Counted from the first letter of the stretch, positions 8,692 through 17,888 are shown. The stretch is DNA of 64,000 bases from Parafrankia irregularis (GCF_001536285.1 NZ_FAOZ01000028.1:56337-120336), one strand, 5' to 3'. A program made the numbers and translations. The notes: generated by a model not told the origin, from the letters alone.

Positions 8692-9336
8692 GTGACCGCG
8701 GCGCACCCAGTCGTCATAGTCGACGGCTTCCTCGCCGATCGTCGTGTCATCGCCGTGGCCGGTGTGCACGATGGTTTCCGAGGGAAGGGTGAGCAGCTTT
8801 CCGCGGATGGAGGAGAGAATCGTCGGGAAGTCGGAGAAGGACCGCCCGGTCGCGCCCGGTCCGCCGCGGAACAACGTGTCGCCGCTGAACAGCACCGGGT
8901 CGCCGCCCAGCTCACCGAACAGGCAGACCCCGCCGGGGGAGTGACCGGGAGTGTGCAGCACGCGCAGCGTGCCGCCCGCGATCGGGATGGCCTGGCCGTC
9001 CCGCAGCGACTGGTCGGCGGGGCGCTCCGGGTAGATCTGGCTCCACAGCTCCATGTCGTCCGGATGCAGGGCGATCGGCGCGCGCACCCGGTCCGACAGC
9101 TCCGCGGCCGCGTTGATGTGGTCGTTGTGACCGTGCGTCGCGACGATCAGTGACACCTTGCGCCCGTCGACAGCAGCCTCGATGACGGCCGGGTCGTGCG
9201 CCGCGTCAATGATGATCACGGTGCGGTCGTCGCCGACGAGCCACACGTTGTTGTCGACGGTGAACGACTGTCCGTCGAGGGTGAAATCCCCTCGGGTGAT
9301 GACTCTGTCGACGCGCTGGACGCCGTTGACCGTCAC
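8689..9336 (-). CDS. Metallo-beta-lactamase-fold hydrolase, partner of mycothiol-dependent formaldehyde oxidation
   Basis: The 215-residue protein has the metal-binding signature HGHNDH (His68, His70, Asp72, His73), a later TPGHSPG motif and FSGDTLF, giving the ligands of a glyoxalase II-like di-metal site. It follows the S-(hydroxymethyl)mycothiol dehydrogenase gene on the same strand, as Rv2260 follows Rv2259 in Mycobacterium. It may hydrolyse the thioester product or a related mycothiol conjugate; this role is inferred from context. The start is GTG 9336, with GAGAGGAG at good spacing. The open frame extends to 9492, but that part is low-complexity Arg/Gly sequence. Confidence 0.9.
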   Translation of the reverse strand: MTVNGVQRVDRVITRGDFTLDGQSFTVDNNVWLVGDDRTVIIIDAAHDPAVIEAAVDGRKVSLIVATHGHNDHINAAAELSDRVRAPIALHPDDMELWSQIYPERPADQSLRDGQAIPIAGGTLRVLHTPGHSPGGVCLFGELGGDPVLFSGDTLFRGGPGATGRSFSDFPTILSSIRGKLLTLPSETIVHTGHGDDTTIGEEAVDYDDWVRRGH

Positions 9337-9538
9337 GTTGACTCCTCTCGGCGCCGGCCCCCGTCCGGTACCGGCAGACCCCGACCGACCGTACCCGTCC
9401 GATCGCCGGCGCGACGTCCCGCCGGCCGGCCACACCCGTCCGGCTTCACCGGAACCGGGCATAACGTCCAAGGTTGGACGGAGCGCAGTCACGGGACGCG
9501 GGTGCGGCGGGCCGGCAGCGGGGTGGCGGCGGAGTGGG

Positions 9539-10639
9539 TCAGATCAGGACGACGCTGCGCAGCACCTCGCCGCGGTGCATGCGCTCGAACGCGGCCTCCA
9601 CATCGCCGATGCCGACGGTCTCGGTGATGAACGCGGACAGGTCGAGCCGGCCGCGGCGGTGCAGGTCGATGATGATGGGGAAGTCCCGGGTCGGCAGGCA
9701 GTCCCCGTACCAGGACGAGGACAGCGACCCGCCGCGGCTGAACACCTCGATGAGTGGCAGCTCGAGGGTCATCGACGGGTCCGGCACACCGACGAGCACG
9801 AGGCGGCCGGCGAGGTCGCGGGAGAAGAAGGCCTGCCGGTACGTCTCGGGACGTCCGACCGCCTCGATGACGACGTCCGCCCCGTTGCCGTCCGTCAGCG
9901 CGCGCACGGCCTCGACCGGGTCCTGTGTGCTGGAGTTCACGACGTCGGTGGCACCGAACTTCCGGGCCCATTCCAGCTTGCGGTCGCTCAGGTCGATCGC
10001 GATGATCCGGCGGGCGCCCGCCACCGAGGCGCCGGCGATGGCCGCGTTGCCGACTCCGCCGCACCCGAACACGGCGACTGTCTCGCCGCGGCCGACCCGC
10101 CCGGTGTTCACCGCGGCGCCGAAGCCGGCCATCACCCCGCAGCCGATCAGGCCCGCGGCCTGCGGCGGGACGGCCGGGTCGACCTTGACGCACTGCCCGG
10201 CCGCGACCAGCGTCAGCGGGGCGAAGGCGCCGATGCCCAGGGCCGGCGTGAGCGGCGTGCCGTCCTGCAGGGTCATCGGGTTGACCGCGTTGCGGGAGTC
10301 GAAGCAGTACCAGGGTGCGCCGCGCAGACAGGACCGGCAGACCCCACAGGGGGCCCGCCAGGCGAGCACGACGTAGTCGCCGGGGGCGACCGAGGTGACG
10401 CCTTCGCCGACGGCCTCGACCGTACCGGCGGCCTCGTGCCCGAGCAGGAACGGATAGTCGTCGTTGATCGCGCCTTCCCGGTAGTGCAGGTCGGTGTGGC
10501 ACACGCCGCAGGCCTGTACCCGCACCCGGGCCTCGCCAGGCCCGGGAGCCGGCACGACGATCTTCGTCAGGCCTACCGGCTCACCCTTTCCTCCGGCGAC
10601 GACCGCCTCCACCGTCACTGCCTGTGGGCCCTCGGCCAT
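9539..10639 (-). CDS. mscR: S-(hydroxymethyl)mycothiol dehydrogenase (mycothiol-dependent formaldehyde dehydrogenase)
   Basis: The 366-residue zinc-dependent medium-chain dehydrogenase oxidises the formaldehyde-mycothiol adduct with NAD; homologues also reduce S-nitrosomycothiol. Catalytic zinc ligands are Cys44 (QACGVCHTD) and the GHE motif at 67-69. The structural-zinc cysteines Cys98, Cys101, Cys104 and Cys112 lie in the [15 protein letters not shown] segment. The Rossmann motif [10 protein letters not shown] is near residue 192. Length and motifs match the mycothiol class. ATG 10639 follows an AAGAGGAG site; earlier in-frame codons to 10699 lack one. The MBL-fold hydrolase downstream probably belongs to the same detoxification unit. 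This pathway is restricted to actinobacteria, since mycothiol replaces glutathione there. Confidence 0.93.
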   Translation of the reverse strand: MAEGPQAVTVEAVVAGGKGEPVGLTKIVVPAPGPGEARVRVQACGVCHTDLHYREGAINDDYPFLLGHEAAGTVEAVGEGVTSVAPGDYVVLAWRAPCGVCRSCLRGAPWYCFDSRNAVNPMTLQDGTPLTPALGIGAFAPLTLVAAGQCVKVDPAVPPQAAGLIGCGVMAGFGAAVNTGRVGRGETVAVFGCGGVGNAAIAGASVAGARRIIAIDLSDRKLEWARKFGATDVVNSSTQDPVEAVRALTDGNGADVVIEAVGRPETYRQAFFSRDLAGRLVLVGVPDPSMTLELPLIEVFSRGGSLSSSWYGDCLPTRDFPIIIDLHRRGRLDLSAFITETVGIGDVEAAFERMHRGEVLRSVVLI

Positions 10640-10996
10640 GGCACTCCTCTTTCCGTCCGCGCCGGTGATTCCGCCGCACCGATGCGGCGGCGCAGGCATC
10701 AGCCGGCGAACTCAGCCAACACCCGACCGTCGCCGTACCGCAATGTGCGCCAACGCGGAAGCCCGTGGACACGACCGAGTGGAGACGGCGGGTGAAGCGG
10801 CGACTAAATCACCGCGAAACGCGCCGGGTGGGCACCGAAGTTCGAGTCATGCATGCGAGATTGAGCGCGACACGCCGACTGGCGGGCCCCGAGACGGCCG
10901 ATACCGGGTCCGGGTCGGTACGCTCCAACCGGTCCGTTTCTGCTCGTCACAGGAGGAGATCTCCGCCGAAGACGCAGTAACAGGCGACACACAGCA
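10640..10996. other. Non-coding stretch upstream of mscR
   Basis: This forms the left part of the 500-bp divergent gap between mscR and the ParA-like gene. It should carry the mscR promoter, but no clear -35/-10 pair, operator or RNA was found. No frame here looks coding. Confidence 0.4.
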
Positions 10997-11117
10997 AGCC
11001 CCGAAGCAGTGACAGCCCCGAAGCAGTGACGAACCGCCCTGAACGAGTGACACCCCGAACCTTGTTACACCCCGAACCTAGTGACGCCCCGATGCAGTGA
11101 CCCACCCGAACGAGTGG
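10997..11117 (+). repeat. Seven degenerate direct repeats (about 17 bp) in front of the ParA-like gene
   Basis: Units share the core CCCCGAA...GTGAC. The first two (10997-11013 and 11014-11030, AGCCCCGAAGCAGTGAC) are identical. Five more follow with substitutions and length changes: 11031-11051, 11052-11068, 11069-11085, 11086-11101 and 11102-11117. The array ends 22 bases before the GTG start of the ParA-like gene. It has the look of an iteron or multi-site operator. Confidence 0.75.
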
Positions 11118-11139
11118 CGCAGGGACTGTCCGAGCAGTC

Positions 11140-12144
11140 GTGAGGAGCAGGTACTTCGTGGTCCGTTCCGACTCCGCGGTCACCGGTCCGCCGGGCCGCC
11201 GCTACTACGGCGAGGTGACGGTCGGCGAACCTCGCCTGTCCGAGGACGGCCGCCTGGAGGTTGGCGAGGATATCGCCGACGACGGTACCGGCAAGCCGGG
11301 CCCCACCGGGCGCCCCATGCCCGTCTTCCCGGTGCCGGACGCACTGACCTCGCATGGCCCCGCATGGGTCGTCGCGATGTGTAACCAGAAGGGTGGCGTG
11401 GGGAAGACCACCAGCACGATCAATCTCGGCGCGGCGCTGGCCGAGTACGGCCGGCGGGTCCTGCTGGTCGACTTCGACCCGCAGGGCGCGCTCTCGGTGG
11501 GCCTGGGCATCAACCCGATGCAGTTCGAGGTCACGGTGCACGACCTCCTGCTGGGTGGCGACGTCGACATCCAGGACACGATCGTCGAGACCCAGGTGGA
11601 GAACCTCGATCTGCTGCCGAGCAACATCGACCTGTCGGCTGCCGAGGTGCTGCTGGTCACCGAGGTCGGCCGGGAGCACAGCCTGGCTCGCACCCTCGCC
11701 CCGATCATGGATGTGTACGACGTCATCCTGATCGACTGCCAGCCCTCGCTGGGCCTGCTCACCGTGAACGCGCTCACCGCCGCCGACGCCGTCATCGTCC
11801 CGCTGGAGTGTGAGTACTTCGCGCTCCGCGGCGTGGCGCTGCTTCTGCAGACCATCGACAAGGTGCGGGAGCGCCTCAACTCGCGGCTTGAGCTCGCCGG
11901 GATTCTGGCAACCATGTACGACGCCCGAACGCTGCACGCCCGGGAGGTCCTCGCCCGGGTCGTGGAGCGCTTTCCCGACGAGGTCTTTCACACCGTGATC
12001 AACCGTACGGTGCGTTTTCCGGAGACGACCGTCGCGGGTGAACCAATCACCACCTATGCCCCCACATCGGTCGGCGCGGCCGGATACCGTCGACTGGCCC
12101 GAGAACTGATGGCCCGCTACGCGACGCCGCCAGCCGTCGGGTGA
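11140..12144 (+). CDS. ParA/Soj-family ATPase at the head of the scp operon
   Basis: The 334-residue protein has an acidic, probably disordered N-terminus of about 75 residues, then a deviant Walker A motif CNQKGGVGKTTSTINLG (near residue 84), Walker A' LLVDFDPQGALSVG and Walker B VILIDCQPSLGLL. This is the MinD/ParA fold that dimerises on ATP and moves cargo over DNA or membrane. It is the second, non-parB-linked ParA that actinobacteria keep next to scpA-scpB, so it is more likely tied to chromosome organisation than to classical partition. The start is GTG 11140, with CGTGAGGAG around it. No parB gene is in the window. Direct repeats at 10997-11117 lie immediately upstream. Confidence 0.9.
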   Translation: MRSRYFVVRSDSAVTGPPGRRYYGEVTVGEPRLSEDGRLEVGEDIADDGTGKPGPTGRPMPVFPVPDALTSHGPAWVVAMCNQKGGVGKTTSTINLGAALAEYGRRVLLVDFDPQGALSVGLGINPMQFEVTVHDLLLGGDVDIQDTIVETQVENLDLLPSNIDLSAAEVLLVTEVGREHSLARTLAPIMDVYDVILIDCQPSLGLLTVNALTAADAVIVPLECEYFALRGVALLLQTIDKVRERLNSRLELAGILATMYDARTLHAREVLARVVERFPDEVFHTVINRTVRFPETTVAGEPITTYAPTSVGAAGYRRLARELMARYATPPAVG

Positions 12145-12378
12145 TCCGATCGGTCGGTGACCGGCCCGCTGGGCCGGGCGCCGCACCGCAGGACCGGCTG
12201 CCGCGTCACCTGGGCCGGCTGTTCGGGCCGCCGCCCGGGTGGCCGGCCACGGTGATGCCGCCGCCGGTCGGGTCGGGTGGTGAGCGGGCCGGGCGGTAGG
12301 CGGCGCGGTCGCGGGGAGACGGGGCCCGGTCGGCGGGTCCTGCGACAGGGACAACCGATCGGGGACGGAAGAAACGCT

Positions 12379-13068
12379 GTGCTGTTTCAGCTCGCCGAGC
12401 CAGCGGCGCTGCTCGGCATCCTGCTTGCCTTCGTCGTCGGCGTCTTCGTGCACGACGCCGCGCAGATCTTCGCCGCCCGCCTCGCCCGGGACCCGATGCC
12501 CGCGCGGTCCGGGCGGCTGACCGCACGGCTGGGGACCCAACGGGTCAGCCCGTTCAGCTGGGTCGGCGTGCTGCTCGGCGGCGCCGGGTGGACCGAGCCG
12601 ATCCGGATGAACGACGTCTGGCGCCGGCGCCGGTTCCACGTCACCGCCGCGCTGCTCGCCGGCCCGCTCGCCTACGCGCTGCTGGCGCTCGCGGCACTGG
12701 GCGGCACCCGTGGGCTCAGCGAGCTTGTGCTGATGGTCCAGGGCGACCGGGTGGCCGAGATCTTCGGCGCCAGCTTCGCGGTCGAGCTGCTGATGTGGAT
12801 GGCGTACACGTTCGCCTCGATGTGCATCCTCAGCCTGGTCCCCGTCCCGCCGGCCGACGGGGGGCGCATCCTGTTCCTGCTCGGTCCGCAGAGCGAGGGC
12901 TGGCGCAAGGCGCACTACCACCTCACCGAGCGCAACATCGGCGTCGCGATCCTCCTCGCGGTGGTCCTTCTGCCGGTGCTCTTCGCGGGCTTCCCGTCCG
13001 TGCTCGGCCAGCTGACCCTGCCGCTGCTGCGCGGCCTGGGCTCGCTGATCGGGCTCGATCTGCTCTGA
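12379..13068 (+). CDS. Site-2-protease-like (M50 fold) membrane protein with altered active site
   Basis: The 229-residue protein has about five hydrophobic segments. The second M50 motif is well kept (LVPVPPADGGRIL, near residue 160). The first, expected to be HExxH, reads VHDAAQ near residue 22: the first His remains, the catalytic Glu is Asp, and the second His is Gln. It is therefore probably a non-proteolytic relative, or uses a different ligand set. GTG 12379 is preferred, since the upstream frame to 12277 is Arg/Gly-rich noise. It sits between the ParA-like gene and scpA; the function in this operon is unknown. Confidence 0.75.
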   Translation: MLFQLAEPAALLGILLAFVVGVFVHDAAQIFAARLARDPMPARSGRLTARLGTQRVSPFSWVGVLLGGAGWTEPIRMNDVWRRRRFHVTAALLAGPLAYALLALAALGGTRGLSELVLMVQGDRVAEIFGASFAVELLMWMAYTFASMCILSLVPVPPADGGRILFLLGPQSEGWRKAHYHLTERNIGVAILLAVVLLPVLFAGFPSVLGQLTLPLLRGLGSLIGLDLL

Positions 13069-13145
13069 GCGAGGACGAGAGTTCCGCGGACCGGGCTGAG
13101 GCGACGGCGACGGCAACGGCAACGGCCGCAGGCACGGCCGCAGCA

Positions 13146-14246
13146 ATGGCCACGGCGCCAGCAACGACCGCGGCGACCGGGGTTGCGGCGACCGGGGCTG
13201 CGGACGTCTCCGCGGCCTCGGCGGCCAGCGCGCGAGGGGGCCGCACCGAGCCGTTCGTGGTCGAGTTGGACAACTTCTCGGGGCCGTTCGACCTGTTGCT
13301 CTCGCTCATCGCCAAGCACCGGATGGACGTCACCGAGGTGGCGCTGTCGAAGGTGACCGACGAGTTCGTCGCGCACATCCGGCGTCTCGGCGACCGGTTC
13401 GACCTGGGGCAGGCCACCGAGTTCCTGGTGATCGCCGCGACCCTGCTCGACCTGAAGGCCGCCCGCCTGCTTCCCGGCGCGATCTCCGATGACGAGGCCG
13501 AGGACCTCGCCCTGCTGGAGGCGCGCGACCTGCTGTTCGCGCGGCTGCTGCAGTACAAGGCCTACAAGGAGGCCGCCTCGATCTTCAGCGCGATGATGGC
13601 GCTGGAGGCCAGGTTCGTCGCCCGGGCGGTGCCGCTGGAGCCGCGGTACGCCGCCGCGCTGCCCGAGGTCCAGATCAGCATCGGCCCCACCGAGCTCGCG
13701 GCGCTCGCCGCCCGGCTGCGGGAGCCGCCACTTCCGCCGCAGGTGGCCACCGACCACGTGCACCTGCCCAGGGTCAGCGTCCGCGAGCACATGATCGCCG
13801 TCATCGGGATGCTGCGTGAACTCGGTGTGGCCTCCTTCGGCGTGCTCTGCGTCGGGCTGCTGGAGACGATCGAGGTCGTCGCGCGTTTCCTGGCGCTGCT
13901 GGAGCTGTTCCGCGAGGGACGCATCACCTTCGAGCAGGAACGGCCGCTGGGTGAGCTCATCGTCCGCTGGGTGGCCCGCGCCGAGGATGAGGACCGTCCT
14001 GTCGGGGCCTCGCTCTACCCTGGCGAGGCAGGGCAGGACGGGCCCGCCTTCGACCCGGGTCTGCCGGATCTGACGGCCGCGGCGCCAGCCGGAGCCGGAG
14101 CAGGATCCGCGGCCGGAGCAGGATCCGCGGCCGGCGACGGATCCGCGGCCGGCGACGACGGCGGAGACTGGGACGGTGACGACGACCTGGCCGGCCGTCG
14201 GAGAAGGCCGAGGAGGCCTCGAGGAGCGAGGAGAACCACGGAGTGA
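13146..14246 (+). CDS. scpA: Segregation and condensation protein A
   Basis: The 366-residue kleisin subunit joins SMC and ScpB in the bacterial condensin-like complex that organises the chromosome. The conserved N-terminal block FVVELDNFSGPFDLLLSLI (near residue 40) is followed by the helical SMC-neck binding region and the C-terminal winged helix (about residues 215-285). The last 70 residues are an acidic Ala/Gly-rich tail with repeated AGAGSAAG units. ATG 13146 is the first standard start codon after the upstream stop but has no ribosome-binding site. Translation may instead begin nearer 13065 at a non-standard codon, coupled to the previous gene, so the start is uncertain by about 27 residues. 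Its stop overlaps scpB (GTGA). Confidence 0.9.
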   Translation: MATAPATTAATGVAATGAADVSAASAASARGGRTEPFVVELDNFSGPFDLLLSLIAKHRMDVTEVALSKVTDEFVAHIRRLGDRFDLGQATEFLVIAATLLDLKAARLLPGAISDDEAEDLALLEARDLLFARLLQYKAYKEAASIFSAMMALEARFVARAVPLEPRYAAALPEVQISIGPTELAALAARLREPPLPPQVATDHVHLPRVSVREHMIAVIGMLRELGVASFGVLCVGLLETIEVVARFLALLELFREGRITFEQERPLGELIVRWVARAEDEDRPVGASLYPGEAGQDGPAFDPGLPDLTAAAPAGAGAGSAAGAGSAAGDGSAAGDDGGDWDGDDDLAGRRRRPRRPRGARRTTE

Positions 14247-14854
14247 GCGGCGATCCCACCCACGCGGGGGAGGCGGGGGCAACAGGCGCGACAGCAGTCG
14301 AAGAGGCGAGCCGCCCCTCGGACATCGCGCTGGTGGAGGCGGTCCTGATGGTGGCGGAACGGCCGGTGGGCGTCGCCGAGTTCGCCACCGCGCTCGACAT
14401 CCCCGCCCGCCGCGTCGAGCAGCTTCTCGTCGAGCTGGCCGAGGCGTACAGGCGCGAGGAGCGCGGCTTCCGGTTGCGCCACGTCGGCAAGGGGTGGCGG
14501 CTCTACACCGCGGACGAGTGCGCGCCGTGGGTGGAGCGTTTCGTGCTCGCGGGGCAGTCGGCTCGCCTGTCGCAGGCCGCGCTGGAGACGCTCGCGATCG
14601 TCGCCTACCAGCAGCCGGTCAGCCGCGGGCGGATCTCGGCGGTGCGCGGCGTCTCGGCCGACGGGGTCATCCGTACCCTCACCGCGCGCAACCTGGTCGA
14701 GGAATGTGGCCATGACCACGAGTCGGGGGCCATCCTCTACCGGACCACCGACTACTTCCTGGAGCGGATGGGCCTGCGCGACCTTGACGAGCTGCCTCCG
14801 CTCGCACCCCTGCTGCCCGGCGTCGCGGATATCGATGACATCGTGGCGTCATGA
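14243..14854 (+). CDS. scpB: Segregation and condensation protein B
   Basis: The 203-residue protein has two tandem winged-helix domains (about residues 25-105 and 110-185). LSQAALETLAIVAYQQPVSR and the VRGVSADGVIRTL block are family hallmarks. ScpB dimers bind ScpA to complete the SMC-ScpAB complex. The GTG start overlaps the scpA stop by 4 bases, and its own stop overlaps rluB by 4 bases (ATGA), so stoichiometry is probably set by coupled translation. The N-terminal 25 residues are Gly/Thr/Ala-rich and not conserved in the family. Confidence 0.93.
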   Translation: MSGDPTHAGEAGATGATAVEEASRPSDIALVEAVLMVAERPVGVAEFATALDIPARRVEQLLVELAEAYRREERGFRLRHVGKGWRLYTADECAPWVERFVLAGQSARLSQAALETLAIVAYQQPVSRGRISAVRGVSADGVIRTLTARNLVEECGHDHESGAILYRTTDYFLERMGLRDLDELPPLAPLLPGVADIDDIVAS

Positions 14855-15723
14855 ACGGCACCGTCTCCGACCCGAACAACCCGAACGACCCCTCCGACCT
14901 CGCTGGTTCCGACCGCGATGGTTTTGACCTTGCCGACCCCGGCCGCGTCGCCGCGTCCGGCCGCTCCGGCCGGCCGGGCCAGAAGCCGGGGCCCGAGGCT
15001 GAGGGCATCCGGCTGCAGAAGGTGCTGGCCGCGGCCGGCATCGGGTCCCGCCGAGCCAGCGAGGAGCTGATCGACGCCGGGCGGGTCCGGGTCGACGGTG
15101 AGGTCGTGCGCGAGCAGGGCCGCCGGGTCGACCCGGAGCGTGCGGTCATCGAGGTCGACGGCGAGCGTGTCGTCACCCGGACGGGGCTGGTGCACCTGGC
15201 ACTGCACAAGCCCCGCGGAGTGCTGTCGACGATGTCCGACGACCGTGGCCGGCCGACGATCGCCGACCTGCTCACCGAGTTCGGGACCAGGCTGTTCCAC
15301 GTCGGCCGGCTGGACGCCGACAGCGAGGGCCTGCTGCTCGTGACCAACGACGGTGACCTCGCGCACCGCCTGATGCACCCCTCCTACGGTGTGCAGAAGA
15401 CCTATCTGGTCGAGATCACCGGCCCCGTCCGCAAGGACCTGCCCCGCCGGCTGCGCTCGGGGGTGGAGCTGGAGGACGGCCCGGTGAAGGTCGACTCCGC
15501 CAGGATCATCGACATGGCCGCGTCCCGGGTGATGATGGAGATCGTCCTGCACGAGGGTCGCAACCACGTCGTGCGCCGGGTGATGGAGAGCGTGGGCCAT
15601 CCGGTGCACCGGCTCGTCCGCGTCTCGTTCGGCCCGGTCGCGCTGGGTACCCTGCGGGCCGGCCGGGCACGGCACCTCACCCGGCACGAGGTCGGTGCCC
15701 TCTACAAGGCGGCCGGGCTGTGA
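14851..15723 (+). CDS. rluB: 23S rRNA pseudouridine synthase, RsuA/RluB family
   Basis: The 290-residue enzyme has a disordered N-terminus of about 50 residues, an S4 RNA-binding domain (about 52-110: RLQKVLAAAGIGSRRASEE) and a catalytic domain with GRLDADSEGLLLVTNDG, whose Asp (near residue 154) is the nucleophile. KTYLVEI and VRRVMESVGHPVHRL are further family motifs. RluB-type enzymes make pseudouridine in helix 89 of 23S rRNA. Both ends overlap neighbours by 4 bases (scpB, tyrA), typical of this actinobacterial operon. Confidence 0.92.
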   Translation: MNGTVSDPNNPNDPSDLAGSDRDGFDLADPGRVAASGRSGRPGQKPGPEAEGIRLQKVLAAAGIGSRRASEELIDAGRVRVDGEVVREQGRRVDPERAVIEVDGERVVTRTGLVHLALHKPRGVLSTMSDDRGRPTIADLLTEFGTRLFHVGRLDADSEGLLLVTNDGDLAHRLMHPSYGVQKTYLVEITGPVRKDLPRRLRSGVELEDGPVKVDSARIIDMAASRVMMEIVLHEGRNHVVRRVMESVGHPVHRLVRVSFGPVALGTLRAGRARHLTRHEVGALYKAAGL

Positions 15724-16889
15724 CGTCCAACAGGTTCGCCGCGCCGTACGTGCGGCCCGGGGTCGACACGGCGGCGGCCGACCCTCCGGCCTGGGACGAC
15801 CGGAACCTGCCCGAGCTGCGGCGGGTGGCCGTCGTCGGCTCCGGGCTGATCGGTACGAGCATCGGGCTGGCACTGTCCGCGCGCGGGATCGAGGTGTTCC
15901 TGCGGGACACCGACGAGGCGCAGGTCAAGCTGGCCGAGGCGATGGGCGCCGGCCGGCCGTGGCAGGGGGAGCGGGTCGACCACGCGGTGATCGCGACCCC
16001 GCTGCCGACCGTCGCCGCCCAGCTGCGGGAGCTGCAGCGGGGCGGCCTGGCCGCCACCGTCAGCGACGCCGGCAGCGTGAAGGCACGTCTGCTGGTGGAA
16101 GCCGTCCAGCTCGGCTGTGATCTCGGCAGCTGGTGCCCGGCGCACCCGATCGCCGGGCGGGAGCGGCACGGCGCCGTGTCGGCCCGTGCGGACCTGTTCG
16201 CCGAGCGGGTCTGGGCGATCTGCCCGGTCCCGCACACCGGTGCCGACGCCGTCGCCGCGACCGCGGCGCTGGCCCTCACCTGCGGCGCCATCCCGGTCCG
16301 GACGACGCCGGAGCGCCACGACGCGACGATGGCGGTGCTCTCCCATGTGCCGCAGCTCGTGGCCAGCGTCCTCGCCGGGAGCCTGCTCGGGCTGGACTCC
16401 CACGACCTGCCGTTCGTCGGCCAGGGCTTCCGGGACACCACCCGTCTCGCCGACAGCGACGCGGCCCTGTGGGCGTCGATCATCGACGGCAACCGTGGCC
16501 CGATCGCGGAGCGGGTGCGCCTGCTCGGGCGGGAGTTCACCCACCTCGCCGACGTGCTCGCCGAAGGCACCCGGGAGGAGGTCGTCGCCGCCGTCTCGGG
16601 GGCGATGGGCCGCGGCCACCGGGGCCGGGCGCTGCTGCCCCGCAAGGCCGGTGCGAAGGCACTTCCGTGGGGGTGGGTCGGCGTCGTTCTCGACGACCGG
16701 CCGGGCCAGCTGGCGGCCCTGTTCGCCGTCATCGGCGAGTGGGAGGTCAACATCGAGGATGTCGGGCCGTTCGAACACAGCCTCGACGCCCCGGCCGGGA
16801 TCGTGGAGATCGCCGTCGACCCGGCTGGCGCCGATGGCCTGGTCGAGCGGCTGACCGAGGCCGGATGGACGGCATACCGGCGCTCCTGA
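15720..16889 (+). CDS. tyrA: Prephenate dehydrogenase with C-terminal ACT-like domain
   Basis: The 389-residue enzyme oxidatively decarboxylates prephenate to 4-hydroxyphenylpyruvate for tyrosine synthesis. Visible motifs: Rossmann VVGSGLIGTSIGLAL (near residue 36), TPLPTVAAQL, SDAGSVK, HPIAGRE with the catalytic His, and GFRDTTRLADSD. About residues 315-385 form an ACT-like regulatory domain (VVLDDRPGQLAALFAVI), suggesting feedback by tyrosine. GTG 15720 overlaps the rluB stop. A tyrA gene inside the scp-cmk-der operon is a known actinobacterial arrangement. Confidence 0.9.
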   Translation: MTSNRFAAPYVRPGVDTAAADPPAWDDRNLPELRRVAVVGSGLIGTSIGLALSARGIEVFLRDTDEAQVKLAEAMGAGRPWQGERVDHAVIATPLPTVAAQLRELQRGGLAATVSDAGSVKARLLVEAVQLGCDLGSWCPAHPIAGRERHGAVSARADLFAERVWAICPVPHTGADAVAATAALALTCGAIPVRTTPERHDATMAVLSHVPQLVASVLAGSLLGLDSHDLPFVGQGFRDTTRLADSDAALWASIIDGNRGPIAERVRLLGREFTHLADVLAEGTREEVVAAVSGAMGRGHRGRALLPRKAGAKALPWGWVGVVLDDRPGQLAALFAVIGEWEVNIEDVGPFEHSLDAPAGIVEIAVDPAGADGLVERLTEAGWTAYRRS

Positions 16890-17048
16890 CGGAGCAGCGA
16901 GTAGCCTGATCCGGGTCGGCCGCCCGGCAGGTGCACGTAGGGACCAACGGCTCGTGCTCCGGGGACCTCGGTGCGTGGGTTCGGCGCCGCCGGCCGGTTG
17001 CACAGAAACATGCGGGTCGACAGACACGCGTCCGGACGGAGGAGACGG

Positions 17049-17888
17049 GTGAGCCCCGACGACGGGTCCGCTGCGCCGGGGGTTGCGGCCACCGGCAGCC
17101 ACGACGATGCTTTCGTGACGGAGGACCAGGAGACCACGCGGTCTTCGTCCTCGTCGCAGGCGGGAGCCGCTCCCGCACCCGACCCCACCCGGTCCGCCGC
17201 CGGTGGCCTCGTGGTCGCGGTGGACGGGCCCGGCGGCTCCGGGAAGAGCACCGTTTCCAGGCAGATCGCACGTCAGCTGCGGCTGCGGTACCTGGACACG
17301 GGTGCCATGTACCGGGCGATCACCCAGGTCGCGCTGGACCGGCGCATCGACATCGAGGACCCGGTCGCGGTCGCGGAGGTCGCCGAGCGCACCGTGCTCA
17401 CGATCGGCACCGATCCGGACCAGTCGACGATCCACGTCGACGGAGTGAACCTCGACGAGCAGATCCGCACCCGGGCCGTCACCAACGCGGTGAGCGCGAT
17501 CGCGGCCGTGCCCGCGGTGCGGGCGCGACTCGTCGCCCAGCAGCGAGAGATCATCGCCGAGTCGCTCGCCGCCGGCGGCATCGTGGTCGAGGGCCGCGAC
17601 ATCGGCTCGGTCGTCGCACCGGAAGCCCCCGTGAAGGTCTTCCTCACCGCGTCCACCGAGGTGCGCGCGCTGCGGCGGTCCCGCCAGCTGGGGGAGAAGG
17701 GCGTCGACGACGTGGCCCGCACCCTCGCCGAGCTTGACCGGCGAGACGCGCTCGACAGCTCCCGGACGGTCGACCCGCTGTCCATCCCGGAGGGCGCCAT
17801 CGTGCTGGACTCCAGCACGCTGTCGGTCAGCGAGGTGGTGGACGAGGTCATGCGCCGCAGCGAGCACCTCCTGGCTCCGGCACCATGA
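17049..17888 (+). CDS. cmk: Cytidylate kinase
   Basis: The 279-residue enzyme phosphorylates CMP/dCMP. After an unconserved, Ser-rich N-terminus of about 50 residues come the P-loop VDGPGGSGKSTVSRQIA (near residue 60), YLDTGAMYRAIT, EGRDIGSVV and the lid-region SRQLGEKG. GTG 17049 follows GGAGGAG at good spacing; the open frame reaches 16971. The stop overlaps the acyltransferase start (ATGA). The 160-bp gap from tyrA may hold an internal promoter, although no clear boxes are seen. Confidence 0.93.
   Translation: MSPDDGSAAPGVAATGSHDDAFVTEDQETTRSSSSSQAGAAPAPDPTRSAAGGLVVAVDGPGGSGKSTVSRQIARQLRLRYLDTGAMYRAITQVALDRRIDIEDPVAVAEVAERTVLTIGTDPDQSTIHVDGVNLDEQIRTRAVTNAVSAIAAVPAVRARLVAQQREIIAESLAAGGIVVEGRDIGSVVAPEAPVKVFLTASTEVRALRRSRQLGEKGVDDVARTLAELDRRDALDSSRTVDPLSIPEGAIVLDSSTLSVSEVVDEVMRRSEHLLAPAP

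Noticed and set aside
10997..11117. Chromosomal origin or parS cluster
   Set aside because: No dnaA, gyrB, parB or DnaA-box pattern nearby, and the repeats are not palindromic like parS.
11065..13164. 699-codon open frame on the minus strand
   Set aside because: It is the antisense shadow of the ParA-like and M50-like genes; its product is Arg/His/Gly-rich without motifs.
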